From the NCBI RefSeq assembly GCF_905147045.1, contig NC_065889.1, positions 9,243,001 to 9,307,000 of the forward strand: 64,000 nucleotides of DNA, read 5' to 3'. Of the stretch, positions 24,484 through 37,465 are shown in pieces. Under the pieces are notes generated by a model. The model was not told the origin of the DNA, made no database searches, and was given only the letters and a program-made list of their open reading frames with translations. Within the stretch, counting starts at the first letter, position 1, and every line of letters begins with the position of its first letter. This DNA is from Nymphalis io (lineage: Eukaryota; Arthropoda; Insecta; Lepidoptera; Nymphalidae). The position numbers were made by a program, and so were the translations under genes.

Positions 24484-24656
24484 CTTTTTTTTACAGAATA
24501 GAAAGGCGGACGAGCATATTGGACACCTGATGGTAAGTGGTCACCAACGCCCATAGACATTGGCATTGTAAGAAATATTAACCATCGCTTACATCACCAA
24601 TGCGCCACCAACCTTGGGAACTAAGATGTTATTTCCATTGTGCCTGTAATTACGTT
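24484..24656 (+). repeat. Family B repeat, 3'-truncated
   Basis: It starts 'ttttttttacagaatagaaa', carries 'ggcggacgagcatattgg' and 'ccaccaaccttgggaact', and stops at 'tgtgcctgtaattac'. The second half of the element is missing. Confidence 0.75.
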
Positions 24657-27194
24657 TACCGTTTGCGAGTGTTGGTCGAATCTTGGTTATTATCGATTTT
24701 TTAAAATAAAATTTTATTAACCCTGCCGCACTAACGAATAAGAGTTCCACGACAGCGTTAGGACCTTACTCGCTAGCGGTGCCATGATGAACCAACAGAA
24801 ACGACAGCTTTCATTGCTCGGAGTTACTACTAGTGTTTACTGTAATACTTAATATCTGTAGTGCTATTATCAAGTGTTTTTATTATCAAGATTTTTATCA
24901 ATGTTGGATGTCCAAGTGTGATAAAGACCTCCTATAACCTCTTATAAATTCTATAAACTGCTTGCATATTATATTTTAAGTTTTTCTTGTCTCATTCATT
25001 CATGAACTAGACTCCATGAAATATAATGTATGTAATTTGTTAAAAACATTTGTTAAATATAATGTATGTAACTTATTAAAAAATCCAGAAATATTTTTTC
25101 AGATTAAAGAAAGAATACCTAATTAAAAAATAACTTACCAGTTCATAAATATGTAACGAATAGTACGAGTCAATTTTCAAATGAGTTTTTTTTTATCTTA
25201 GTGTATATGCTAACAACGTTTAACTGACATTACAACGCTTCAGCAATAATGGATTAGTAATATCGATAATTAATTAACAATTAAATCAATAGCAAACTAT
25301 ATTTTTATTAGAATAAAATTAAATGTATTTGCATTTTCAACAAGTCGAGAGGAGAATATTGGTAATGTATCATACATTTCATAGAGATAAGGAACCATCT
25401 AATATCATTACAATCGTTCGTTTAAAAAATCATACTCCAAAAATCTTACGATGTAGTTACAGTCAGATATGTACCCAGCGTATTAACAGCGCCGTCTAGT
25501 GACAATAATTGGAATTGCGCACCGTCGTTCGTTACCGTTAACGCAATCGAATAAATAAGGAACTCGTACTAGGCACACTGTTTTAAAAACCCAGTAGCGT
25601 CATGTCATTATGTGAAATAAGGCAATCAGATGTCACCTCATTTGTCGAAAGCAATGGGCGGCGATGGCTACAAATTCGACATATACAGAGCCGAAGTACG
25701 TTTGTCCAAGAGTACGACAGTTTATATATGACGTAGTTTTCTGTCAATGACCTGATAACATCTTGGTCTTTTATATTATAATAACTGATGCCCGGCATGC
25801 GTTGCATGAGTCTAATTTTGTTTGTAAACTATTATTATTGTTAATATGCTCCGTGCTTAAGTGTATTCTTAATTTAATGACGAATGCTTCAACGGTATAG
25901 ATGTTTATATGTGGCAGCGACATCTAGTGACGAATGGATAGTATGAAAATCTTCTTAATTTAAAATTAAATATTTGTGCCAATGTTCATAGTAATCGGTC
26001 AAACTATATATACGTCCCAAAATAACTACATAAAATAAAGTAGCAAAAAGCAATAATGCTTATATAATTCCAATTATGTGAATCGGCGTTAGATAAACAA
26101 TGAAACATCTTACACACTTATATTTCTTTTTTTATTATTTCATGTATATCATGAAAATAATATATTGTATTCTAACTGTGCTGTAATCTAATAATTTATT
26201 GGAAGTAAATAAAACAAAAAAGTCATAAGTATTGAGAACAATGAAGTCATTTACGACCATATTTCCTTATTATACATATAATTCATGAATAACATATTTA
26301 ATATTCTTAGTGTATATTCAAAATATAAACCATAAGCGTTCCACTTCTATTTATAAATTCATTACTTCGCGTAACGTAAATGTAAATTAACGAAGGATAA
26401 CGATGTTTATTAAACAGCATCCAGCTGCGAGTCATCTGCCGCCTTCGGTGCATTTGTTTACCATTCACTACAACACCAAGGTCAGAAGGTGCAGCGTACA
26501 ATAACAATTTCATATATCTATAACCTTCGTCGACCTTCATACCTTAAAACTTTAACATGACTCACTATCGAGTTTTAAAATGAATTGTGACCCGTCCAAA
26601 ATTATCAGACCGTCAAAATGCCAACGAAAAACGTTTAAAGGTGCGTTTCCATAGAAATAATTGGCAAAGTGAAAATTTGCATTACATAAGAAAATAACCA
26701 AGTTTTCTTTCACAACGAATTAAAATAAGCCTAACCGAGTACACGCTTGATTCTTCCTATGCCTTTGAATACCGCCTAAAATGGCGACACAATGTTCGAT
26801 GTTTAATTTGAAATTGTTGTTGACATCTTCGGGTAATTACGGTAACTTTTGACAGCACCGCGTATTAATGGTATAAAAATTTAAATTGTTAACGTGGAGA
26901 CTCGACGTAATGTATCAGCCTTCAGTAATACGAGCCGTGTAAATCAAAATAATCGCTCCAGTCAATACGTACGAACTATAATTGCACTCACTGATGATTT
27001 ATGAGCGCAACCACAAACCTTAAAGGCAATCTAATTTATATTCAATTTTGTATATTTTTACACCAATTAGCTGCAACAGTAAATTATATAGCTGTCGTCG
27101 CGTTATTTTGACTTATAAAGAATTTGTGCTAATTGTTAAAATATAAAATATCACTTACTGAATTCATGTACATCTAGGTTTAGTATACCTATTA
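24657..27194. other. Non-coding DNA with a few unassigned patches
   Basis: There is no confident gene. Patches at 24720-24840, 25440-25700 and 26400-26540 are GC-richer. The last contains a 77-codon minus frame (26307-26540) that looks partly protein-like but matches nothing I know. Confidence 0.35.
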
Positions 27195-27380
27195 TATATA
27201 TTATGAATGCGAAAGTAACTCTGTCTATCTGTTACGCTTTCACGGCTCACAATCAATAAACCGATTTTGGTGAAATAAGAGTGGTATGAAACACGCTTCA
27301 ACACCAAGGAAGGACTTTGCTACTTCTTTACCTAATACCTTCCTAACAAGCGGACGAAGCAGCGGGCGAAAACTAGTTAC
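27195..27380 (+). repeat. Helitron-like non-autonomous element (family G)
   Basis: It runs 'atgcgaaagtaactctgtc' - 'gttacgctttcacggctc' - 'aaccgattttggtgaaat' - 'cggacgaagcagcgggcg' - 'aaaactagtta'. This order is that of a very common lepidopteran element that ends in CTAG, the usual 3' terminus of Helitrons. Assignment is from memory of such repeats. Confidence 0.5.
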
Positions 27381-27654
27381 ATTAAAGATAAAATGAGAGT
27401 ATTTTGTTACGAAGGAAACAGATGTTCGTAACAACACATTTTATTTGTTTACAGTCCATAACATGACATTAACTTCTGGCTGATTCCGACACACCAAGCT
27501 CGAAAAAGTACTTAGACACTTCAATTCACTTTTGTTTTTATGCAATGTGAGCATTCTCAGCTCTCATTTTGCTGATTACTCATAAACGAATCTAGGGTTA
27601 ACGCCATATAGCTAAAACGTGGTATACAAAATTAATGAGTTTCTTATTCTCTTC

Positions 27655-27845
27655 TCGTTTTTCCACTTAATTAAGTGGAGGGTATATGGAACTCGCCGGC
27701 GCTTGGTGCGCCAGAATATCCACTAGAAAACCCAGCGGTACCTACTCCGTATCTTCATAGGGCGTCACGGGCTCGCTTGCGATTGCTACCGTAACACCCG
27801 AAAGCAAGTCCCTGAGATCGCCCCTTTACGTGGTCTTTAATATCT
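27655..27845. repeat. Unidentified GC-rich repeat-like segment with 16-bp palindrome
   Basis: A GC-rich block opens with the perfect palindrome CCACTTAATTAAGTGG (27663-27678) and continues with 'gggcgtcacgggctcgcttg' and 'gctaccgtaacaccc'. The composition, and a resemblance to lepidopteran LINE fragments I have seen, suggest a retroelement remnant. Not certain. Confidence 0.35.
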
Positions 27846-28389
27846 CTTCTCGTGAATATAAATAACGTTCAGCGAACATTTTCAAGTATCCTAATTTAAA
27901 TATAATATGATCGAGCGTTATACGGTTCGAGAGAGCAATGACAACGCGTTCTGTACAAACATTTCACGTTATCTTGATAAGTTTGCTTGCTTCCAGTATT
28001 AAAACAAACAAGACTTCCGAGAAGGAAGATAGTTACACGTTTACATGAAACAGCTAACAAGGTAAAATATTTTTAAACACGAGTAATCATATTAAATCAA
28101 CCGTTATATGTTTAATACCAAAATTGGATATTTTATTTCAAATTTACCACCTATACTTATAGAATACTACCTACCATTAAAGATTATTATATTATATATT
28201 TTCCAATGGCGAAAGTAGAAGATGATGATCGAATAATTTACCTTTCACGTTTTTGATATTCTTAATTATTAACAAGTCTGCCTACACCTACATCATCATT
28301 GGATTATAAATTGTATTACATCCTAATATTTATTTGTGTTATTTGAACTCAATTAAATGTTACGGTATGAATGTATATTGTTATGTATT
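27846..28389. other. AT-rich non-coding DNA
   Basis: Nothing recognised. Confidence 0.4.
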
Positions 28390-28711
28390 AGGTCAAATAT
28401 CCGTATATATAATATATATATAAAAAAAGCCGACATGGCCCAGTGGTAAGAAGGCATGAATCTTAACCGATGATCGTGGGTTCGAACCCGGGTAAGCACC
28501 ATTGAATTTTCATGTGCCTAATTTGTGATTATAATTCATCTCGTGCTTTACGGTGAAGGAAAACATCGTGAGGAAACCTGCATGTGTCTAATTTCACTGA
28601 AATTCTGCCACATGTGTATTCCACCAACCCGCACTGGAACAACGTGGTGGAGGAGAGGAGGCCTTTAGCCCAGCAGTGGGACATTCACAGGCTGTTATGA
28701 GGTCAAATATC
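28390..28711 (+). repeat. Family A SINE with 12-bp target-site duplication
   Basis: The flanking direct repeat AGGTCAAATATC is at 28390-28401 and again at 28700-28711, the footprint of retroposition. The tRNA-like head starts near 28429 ('gccgacatggcccagtgg') and has a B box GGTTCGAACCC. The body lacks about 30 bases of the usual 'aataagctccaaaccttctc' part. The intact duplication suggests a younger insertion than most copies here. Confidence 0.85.
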
Positions 28712-29052
28712 ATCACTTAATGTATATGACATCTATAGTTATTATAATTAATTATTGTTATGATTGTTTCTATCACGTGTTTAATAAATTAAAAAGTAAG
28801 TAACAGAAGTATGAAAGGTATGATGATATTGATAAATTAAATTTAAGCAATGGGCATTAATTTTAGTTCATTTAAGAAACTCAATTTAATATTAATACAT
28901 TTAATTGGGTTTTAAAATTACATGACTTAATATTATATACACAAAAGAACGCATTTACTGATGAGTCGAAAAAAAGGCTTCTTGAGAATAAACAAGCACA
29001 CGCACAAATCCAATAGTATAAAAACCATATATATACCTATTTGTTAATGTAG
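28712..29052. other. AT-rich non-coding DNA
   Basis: Nothing recognised. Confidence 0.4.
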
Positions 29053-29340
29053 TAGCCTGCAAATATCCCATAGCTGGGCTAAGGCCTCCTTTAGAGGAGA
29101 AGATTTGTATCGTATCCCAACACGCTGAACCAACGCGGGTTGGTGGAAACACATGTAGCAAAATTTCAGTTAAATTAAACACAATATGTAGATTTCCTCA
29201 CGATTTTGACGATCACGCCGACCAAGAGAAGAATTACAAATACAAATTAAGCACACGAAAATTCGGGTACTTGCCTGGGATTGAACCCGCAATCGCCAGT
29301 GAAGACTCACGCGTTCTAACCACTATGCCATCTCGGCTTA
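29053..29340 (-). repeat. Family A SINE, minus orientation
   Basis: It is full length in reverse: the 3' end 'gcctgcaaatatcccatagc', the body, then the inverted B box in 'gggattgaacccgc' and the A-box end 'cactatgccatctcggctta'. The 75-codon minus frame at 28955-29182 is a shadow. Confidence 0.8.
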
Positions 29341-29910
29341 TAAAACTAATTTGCAAAAGCAGTTTTTAACACAGACAAAATCGCTGGTGACAAGTTTTAA
29401 TATAATTTGGAGTTTATTCAGTCAAAACAACTTAATTACATATAATATATATTGTGGAAATGTACAGCTTTCTTCTGGCTTCATTCTAATTGAGTTATAA
29501 TGTTGAGGATAACTTATAGCTGGCGTAAACCTTGATAATGACGTAGGTTTTATTTTCAAACTAATTATTTATAGTTCCGTATTAGAAAAATAAATTTTAT
29601 ATTATGATTTTATGTCTATTTGTCGAGATTTTTTTTATCACAAAAAGTTATATAAATAAGTTTTATAAATTACCGTTGTTTTTTAATCGAAAAGAGTCGT
29701 AATGCAACGATTCAGGAACGTTTCACTTCTATCTCGTGTACCGAGTTCTCTTTTCTTAATAATATATATCCATTTTTAAAATAAAATCCGTTATAACTCA
29801 GATGCGACGATACACCGAGAGCTGGCAGACACTTCGACTAACGTATGAGGTACAAGGCTAAAGATACTATAAATATATATACGATACTGTAAAAAAAACA
29901 CACAACGGAA
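29341..29910. other. AT-rich non-coding DNA
   Basis: Nothing recognised. Confidence 0.4.
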
Positions 29911-30070
29911 GGATTGGCGCCCTTTAATGTAACTACTTATTTACTGAGTTTCTTGCCGGTTATTCTCGGTACAATCAACATTCCGAATCGGTGGTTTACT
30001 CTTGTAAAATGACGATTCGAAACTGCTCGTAACTAAAAGTCTACTTAAATTAAGTATATTTTCGTTTCAT
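29911..30070 (+). repeat. Non-LTR retrotransposon 3'-end fragment (family F)
   Basis: 'gagtttcttgccggttattc', 'ccgaatcggtggtttac' and 'aaatgacgattcgaaactgc', followed by 'ctacttaaattaagtatatt', correspond to a LINE 3' end frequent in Lepidoptera. 5'-truncated. Confidence 0.6.
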
Positions 30071-32230
30071 TTTGGATACCCTTTTAATATGGTACCAATA
30101 CACTGACCTGGCAAACAATAAGCTCTCCTACTACACACTGGGATCCTAATTATGTTAACAAGATTACTGTAATTAGTTTGGCCCATGTTCCAAGTTTATA
30201 ATAAGCTTAAAGCAACAGCAATTATTATGAATCGTATGACTTTATAAAGCAATTTTTATTACACAATAAAAATATGTACAATGAAAACTTAAAGTCAAAA
30301 AAGATCGGTTTTAAGCATTTCAAAAAAATTGTGTTCTCAAAATAAGATTTCAATTAAATAGCCCCGATAAAATAAAAGGGTATCTGTACTTGACAAGGCA
30401 TTGTGGTCGTTTACACAAATTAATTAATCCGTGTTTCAAAACAAAACTTTTCTGCCTATCGTCCAACAATTGAGGAACTTTAATGAGTTTTCCGGTCTAT
30501 ATAAACGCAAGTATTTACTTTAGCAAGACGAAAATAAGCAATTCGCACGTTGAAAACTTACGAGTAAATAAAACTAAAAGAATTATATAACGTAACATAT
30601 ATAAGTTAACTAGTGTTAAAATTTATTATGAAAAATTATTACATATTCTGTATTTTCTGTATTCAATGTTTTATCTTTATATAAATGTTATATTGTACTG
30701 TTTATTTCCTAAATAAAATAAAAATATTTACTTTCGCCCGCTTATTGTATTATTTGCAACATGTATCTATGATCAATTGAATACATTTTAGTACTAAGTC
30801 TGATTTTCTTTGTGTAATCCAAACACCTACTGTGGAATGTTACTGATATTTCCTTTTACTAATATTAGAAATGCGAGTTATGTGTGAAGAAATTTGTTAC
30901 TCAATCAAAAACATAATAATACTGATGTCGATTAAATAGTGGAGTGTCTATCACATAAGATAATGTTATTTATTTTTAATTAAATAAATAACGTGGCATA
31001 TTTTAAAAACTGGTACTCCATAATTATATTTATTCTATGCATATAATACTAAAACTTTAATAGCCATAAAATGGATTTTTTTATTTACTATCTTAATAAT
31101 ATAAACATTATTGTTAATAAAACATATTTAACAATTTTATGAAACGTTTTATATACGGGTTATAAAATAACAGCTATGATTTACGTGTTAAAGCAACGAA
31201 TTTTACGTTATTCCCACTGAAACATCATCATAATAGACATATTTCACGAACTTCGTTATTCCAAACAAATAATATCATCAAATTAATGATGATTAGTTAA
31301 ACAAAGTACCTTAATGACAATTGACACACATTAAGGATAGGATTAATTATAAATTCATTTATCCATTACATTAAAATTATATTTACAATTATTTATTTTC
31401 TATTAATGTTACAACAATTTAATTAGTATTACTTTGAAACATAAATATTATATCATAAACATATATATAAGTTAAAATATTTTACACGTTAACACAGAAA
31501 TATAACTATGTCATTTTTTTTTTATTTTTTACTTATTATTTTAGTCAAATTTAAAATAGTCCCTCCCGATTTCCACCCGATGCAAAGCTGCCCATAATAC
31601 AGGCCGCATTTCCGCGCTGTACGAATTTATTAACATTAAATTCATTTATTAATTAAGACAGACATTCAGAAACTTATAAATAACGAATTTCCAGAACATT
31701 CTTTCACTAAAAGTAAATACCTAAATTGTTCACGAAATCAATAAAACAGAAAACGCATAATACATTGATTTGAATACATACCCAAGTAGTCCAAAAAAAT
31801 TCATTCGTGTAACTCGAGCGAACTTTAAATATCAAACATTGTTTAACTAAACTTGTACTAAGTAAAACATAACACGCTAATAATATAACTGGTTATTATT
31901 TAAATAAATGATACATAATAATCAACTGCAGTATAAGTTATCGATTGATTTAAAACATTATCGCTAACACGTAGCTAATTTGGCGTCGAGATAATAATTA
32001 TTGTGTGTTATCATTATCAATAATTATATATCTGGAAGTCCGAAATATTAAATCAGAAAAAAATTTACTCTTCATGTACACCGCCAGTGCAATTGTTTTT
32101 TTTTTTAACCACTTCGTAATATAGTGTCTCTAGATGCTCGCATACTATGAAGACTACTGTTTTATTTAACTCGGTATCGTAATATCTTAAGTACACATAT
32201 ATCGCCCATTACTGGACATTAACACTGTAA
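30071..32230. other. AT-rich non-coding DNA
   Basis: No gene seen. A small GC-richer patch near 31560-31620 is unassigned. Confidence 0.4.
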
Positions 32231-32452
32231 GTTTTTTTTTATATAGAATTGGTAGGCGGACGAGCATATGGGCCACCATTAAACCATCGCTTACAGCACC
32301 AGTGCGCCACCAACCTTGGGAACTAAGATGTTATGTCCCTTGTGCCTGTAGTTACTCTGGCTCAATCACTCTTTTAAGTACTCATGTAAACATAATGGCG
32401 GTGAATATAATCACTACCCAAACGGGGTTGCACAAAGCCCTACCACCAAGTA
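32231..32452 (+). repeat. Family B repeat with internal deletion
   Basis: The start 'atatagaattggtaggcgg' and the end 'gcacaaagccctaccaccaag' are intact. The segment between 'gggccacc' and 'aaccatcgctta' that other copies carry is missing, and the 'aaaccggaacacaacaata' part is altered. The 103-codon frame at 32302-32613 is a shadow. Confidence 0.7.
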
Positions 32453-33808
32453 AATATAAGGATCTATTAATTTTTCAAACACCTGAAGTGCTTAGATCGA
32501 GCTGGTCAAACCAAAGATTGCGGGTTAAACGAATAAGAAACCAATCAAAGGTGATGAAGGTACCTAACACTGTGATGAAGGAAGTTCCGAATCTAAGACT
32601 GACAGACTTATAAAATAGTAATAACGCCGAACACGAAATAAATTAGAAACAAAAATTAAGCGGTTTTGTGTATTTTGGTTTTGAACGGTTAAGATTCACG
32701 TGTTCTAACCACTAGACGACAGGGGCTCGTGTATAAAATTTGTGCGTTAATATTTTATGTAACGGGTGTTTCTGTACTTTCACTATATCTTTATCTTCTG
32801 ACATTGCCATGTATGACATATTACGATTAAAATATTTATGAATCTTGAAGAAGTAATTATTTCCGAGAACACTTATCCTTATCATCGACTTCCTACATTC
32901 GTAATGTATGAATTATTTTATTAAAGAAAAAAAAATACTATCTGCATTACTGATTATGCACTGCATATAATTTCAATTAATTTACTTGATATGAAATTTC
33001 TCCTAAATATAGTTAAACGTTGAAATATATTTTAAGGTTGTTTTGAATGCAATGTACATTAAACTGTAATTGTAAACACAAAATTTATACCATCCGCATA
33101 TTGAGGTATGTTTATTTAATTTCGCTTCTTAGTTGTTTACAAAATACATTGCAAATATTTCTGGAGCACTTTGAATGATTACGTCCCTTAGTTCCGTCTT
33201 TAAATTGACGCCACGCGATTCTTGCATGATCTATATGCTATCTGCTTTCTGTTTAGTTTTTAAAACGGTTGAAATTTATAAATACCTGATCTAAGAGAAT
33301 CACATTAATTATGAACCTATAGGAAACATTACTTTGCGTAAAAGATAATATCGATAGTGAATTTTCTCCTGCTAAATCGAGAGGATATCCTTATAAGAAT
33401 GAAATGGACGTTTATTTACCAAGTTACTTCTACGCGGATTGACGGATATAACATATGTTGTAATTTCTTTCAAGGTTCCTCATCAGTCACTATGGTTCCC
33501 TTTACCGCCGAACACGAAACTACTGATGAATTCAACGATTCCTGGATTTCAGACTAGAACATTCGTTTTAGATTAATATGTTCTATCCGTAATATATATA
33601 TCTATAGGGTTATTTTAGCACTTGTGCATTATCACCGTGTTTTGTGTACTTGAAAGTATAATATTTAGTGTTATTAGTCTACGAATTCTCAAAATTCATA
33701 ATAGCTAGCTATTAAGATAAAGCAAAACGCATTATATTTTTTAACGTTATTTTATAATTATTATGACTCAAACGAATTGTAGCCGTAATACAGACTACAG
33801 TGTATAAC
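32453..33808. other. Non-coding DNA
   Basis: Around 32660-32735 a decayed minus-oriented tRNA-like head ('ggttttgaacggttaagatt', 'gttctaaccactagacgac') remains from an old SINE. No gene seen. The 66-codon plus frame at 33357-33557 is not recognisable. Confidence 0.4.
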
Positions 33809-34092
33809 AGTAACAACCTGTTTATGTCCCACTGCTTTTGAAGAGAAGGTTTGAAGCTTATTCCACCACGCTGCTCCAATGCGGGTTGGTAGAATACACA
33901 TGTGGCACAATTTCGATGAAATTAGACACATTGAGTTGTCCTAACGATGTTTTCCTTCGCCGACAAGGATGAACACGATATGAATTATAAACACAAATTA
34001 AGCACATGAACATTCAGTGTTGCTTGCCCGGGTTTGAACCCACGATCATCGGTAAGGATTCACGCGTTCTAACGACTAGGCCATCTCGGCTT
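33809..34092 (-). repeat. Family A SINE, minus orientation, full length
   Basis: It runs from the 3' tail 'cagtaacaacctg' through 'accacgctgctccaatgcgg' to the inverted head 'gggtttgaacccacgatc' (B box) and 'aggccatctcggctt' (A box). Confidence 0.85.
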
Positions 34093-34334
34093 TTTACAGT
34101 GTATTGCTTCTCTTAAACTTCGTTACAACATAGTAAGACGACATAAACGATTTTGTTTGTAAATAACATTTAAATATTAAATATAAGAATTTATTTTCGG
34201 TTACGTAAACAACGAGGAAGTATATTGAAACGCGCTATTCACTATGAAATTATTGAATAATAAAATAAATTTACTATAAATAATATGGATAGAATACGTA
34301 AATAATTTGTACACCCCTACCATCCTATCTCTCT

Positions 34335-34490
34335 CCTCTACCAAAGGTTGCCTGGAAGAGATCGCTGTTTTAGCGATAAGGCCGCCTATTGTACATTTTT
34401 CTTTTCTTTGTTTTTGTTTTACTCCTATTATTTTTGTCTATATTGGTGTGCAATAAAGAGTATATAAATATAAATAAATAAATATATACG
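34335..34490 (+). repeat. Retroelement 3'-end fragment (family E)
   Basis: 'ggttgcctggaagagatcgc', 'tagcgataaggccgcctatt' and the tail 'gtgcaataaagagtatataa', followed by A/T-rich (AAATA) units, look like the 3' end of a non-LTR element with a simple-repeat tail. A second copy is at 62668-62786. Confidence 0.6.
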
Positions 34491-34850
34491 TATAGAATAT
34501 AAGAAATAATTTGAAATAACTGGAGATTTTATTTTATCACGGTAACGAGATACAATATATGGCAGCTAGATATTAGGATCCTCCGTCTCGAATATCAATT
34601 CATCGTTGTATAGTGCATTAATTCGATGAATTTATTATCTACAGTCTACATCCAGCGTAACACCCAAAAGATACGGGATTCAATCCGGAATATACGCAGT
34701 AATCCATGCTATAGACGGTATGTGCAAATTGAACTCGACACGATATCGAGACATGACGTAAATGCATCCTATTAGGACCTTAATATTAAATAAATAAGTA
34801 CAAGAAAATCCCCTCGATATTCATACAAGCAGAGTAGTGCGCAGTAAGCA
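34491..34850. other. Non-coding DNA
   Basis: Nothing recognised. Confidence 0.35.
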
Positions 34851-35042
34851 ATGATGTATGTCAGACGGATGCGCCTGCCGAGCATCATCTCGAGAGGTGT
34901 CCAGCTGGCGCCGCCGCCAATCATTCAATTACACACTTCTCATTGCACCGCTCCGGGCATCAATTACAGAATGGACTCGAATCATCCAGAGATAACGCTT
35001 CAAACGGCGATCATGAACGTATATCCTTGCAAGTTATTTTAA
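34851..35042. promoter_or_regulatory. GC-rich island, possible promoter or untranslated exon
   Basis: The block around 34860-35010 is GC- and CpG-rich. A 63-codon plus frame begins with ATG but lacks protein character. It could be a promoter of the minus-strand gene or of an unrecognised transcript. Confidence 0.25.
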
Positions 35043-35999
35043 AAGTTTCATCTTAAGTTTTTAGGGAATATGAAGCACACGAAGCGAAATGAAATATCGG
35101 AATCACGATATATTTAATCTATAACAATGCGAATGTATATCTCGAAAACTCTAGAAAGAAAAACAAAATTAATATCGTTTTGACATGTAGAACAATTTAA
35201 ACTAACACAATATTTGAATTAGACATTCTTTAAACACTTTTAAGTTATCATTTAAGATAATTCATTCTAAAGTTAAAACAAAATATGTCAACTAAAGAGG
35301 TAAGTTTTGCAAAATATTTGTACGTGACTAAAAGCACTGTCAACTGCCGTCAGTTGCGAACATTTGATTTCCTACAGTGAGAGTTAGCCTTGCAACATTG
35401 TTATCTTATCCATTTTATTTGCAAATTAAACAATGGGAGCAAGCGATATCAGGCAAACATAAAACAGGGGGCTCGACTACATTTATCTCCGTACTCTCTT
35501 TGTTATCTGTAACATATAATGCGCAGTAGCATTTCGCCTGTCAGAACTAAAAGATATAGTCCATTTTACAATGATGCTTATGAAAGTAGGTTTAGGCGTC
35601 TAGGTATATAGAGCTGTGACAATATTTACAATTTCATCAGGAAAATAATATATCTTGATGATGAATAATAGTACTTTAAAGAACGTAGATATGAAAAGCA
35701 CTTCATTACACCATGACTAAGAAATCGCTGGAATCGAATATTATGTGATAGCTGAATTGGAAGATTTACGTAGATTATGTCAAAGTGACAAATTTCACTG
35801 AAATGATATCGTAATACGCAATACTTGTACTGATAAAAAGTGACAGTTAATCACGAATATGTTTACAACGCTTCGAAGATGTTTAAATTCCCTTGAACAA
35901 AGATATGCTAATAAACAATCACACAATTGGATGCAATATTGATATGTAAATAAGAAAAGGGAAAATGGATATAGATGCGACAAAGGCGTAGGTGTGAAA
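35043..35999. other. AT-rich non-coding DNA
   Basis: Nothing recognised. Confidence 0.4.
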
Positions 36000-36125
36000 T
36001 CGATCGGTCGCGGTAGGTGGTCGATGAGACGGCTCGTTTTGTACGGCGCAAGACGCGCGTGACTCTGGTGTTACCCGTTCAATGTGACATGACCTCGTGT
36101 ACTCGAGATTGTCACGATTCTAACC
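36000..36125. promoter_or_regulatory. GC-rich island, possible promoter
   Basis: A CpG-dense 120-bp block has no clear reading frame and no repeat similarity. Same class as the islands at 15.5, 17.2 and 34.9 kb. Confidence 0.22.
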
Positions 36126-36394
36126 AAAAGCCAATCTATCGTATGCTTTGTCAACTATTCGACGTGATTAGTATTATTTTAGAGTCAATGCTCCAATTTT
36201 TTTTCTAACTTTATTACATTAATGCATATTATATAATCTAGATTTAATGTGCATAAAATAAAAGAAATCTGAATATAAAACGTAGTATTTACTAAAAATA
36301 AATAATTTAATACATTCGTTTAATAATATTTCAAAATTAGCTGCACCTGAGACTTTAGACTTGACCGCGTAGATATTAAGTATTCCTTGAAAAG

Positions 36395-36617
36395 TAGTAC
36401 GATTCAGAACCCTTTGTACAATTTTTTATAAATATCCAACTATATAATAGGGATTGAAGTAACTCGCTTCCTTAGGGTCGTGAAAATAGATTTTGCTGCT
36501 CGATGTCCTACACGTACACCGTAGGAGATGACTATCCTTAAAGTATGTACGATAATACAGAATCCGAAGGCCCGGCTGTTTGTACCAGCAGTAGGGCACG
36601 GGATCATGTCCTAACAT
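36395..36617 (-). other. Unassigned protein-like open frame
   Basis: The minus-strand frame 36426-36617 (63 codons) includes VPYCWYKQPGLRILYY and a short Cys-x-Cys stretch. Base composition is above local average. No domain is recognised. It could be a fragment of a decayed retroelement ORF. Confidence 0.2.
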
Positions 36618-36731
36618 ATATTATACGTCAAGCTATGGAATATTTCATATCGTATTCTCCGCAAAGCTACTCGTAGGTACAACGCCTGGGATAGGGTTCT
36701 TATACAGGCATCATTTTTAAAAGCCCCAATC

Positions 36732-36921
36732 CCAAAGTTCTCCTTTCCTTTAAAGAAAAAACTTTGAAGTATATTCCACCACGCTGCTCCAGTGAGCATT
36801 GATGTACACAAGTAACGGAAATTCGTCCGATGCATTCATATTTCGTCGCGATGTTTTCTATCATCGCACGAGAGGAATTATAAACACACATTACGATACT
36901 AAAAACTCAGTTTTTCTTGCC
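36732..36921 (-). repeat. Old family A SINE, minus orientation
   Basis: 'tattccaccacgctgctcc', a 'cgatgttttctatcatcgc' motif and 'gaattataaacacacatta' keep the family order. The head is unreadable. Minus frames at 36611-36891 are shadows. Confidence 0.65.
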
Positions 36922-37184
36922 GTTGTTTCATAAAAAAGAAAAATTTGAATGATATTACTCTAATGGCGAAAGCATTTCCCTTGTTGTTACATAACACTTT
37001 CTACTATACTATAATAAATTTAAATATGTCTAAAGCCTAATGTTGTAGAACATTAAAATGAGTCTGTTATGCAAACATCATAAATGCCCTACAATTTTCT
37101 CATTCAAACACTAGTATCATGATAAATAATAAGCACTAAGATAGACTACAATTTAAAGGAACTAGAGCGGAAGGCGACTAATAT

Positions 37185-37465
37185 AGGCTGAATTGCGAAT
37201 GCAGTCGGGAGCAGCCGTAAAGACCCGACGTTACATTTTTTTACTACAAACGTAGCTCATTTGTGATATAGATACGTAGAAGATGGGACAAAGGAAACAA
37301 TGCCGGTTGATTCACCCTCCTCCTACCACTTGGTTCGCGATGGTTTGTGCCTAAACATTTTATGTCGGCCAAGGACGGCGTGCCACATGAACCACGGCGC
37401 ATAGCTCTATAACAAAGAACGCTCCGGGCATGATAAGCGATGCGACTAACGCCACGGAATTAGCA
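37185..37465. promoter_or_regulatory. GC-richer segment, unassigned
   Basis: There are two GC-rich patches (about 37190-37235 and 37300-37465) without a reading frame. Possibly regulatory DNA of the gene whose first exon starts 1.9 kb to the right on the minus strand. Confidence 0.2.

Noticed and set aside
26307..26540. 77-codon minus frame
   Set aside because: The first 45 residues look moderately coding, but nothing recognisable and no splice support. Not called.
33357..33557. 66-codon plus frame
   Set aside because: No domain, no context. Length is within chance for this window.
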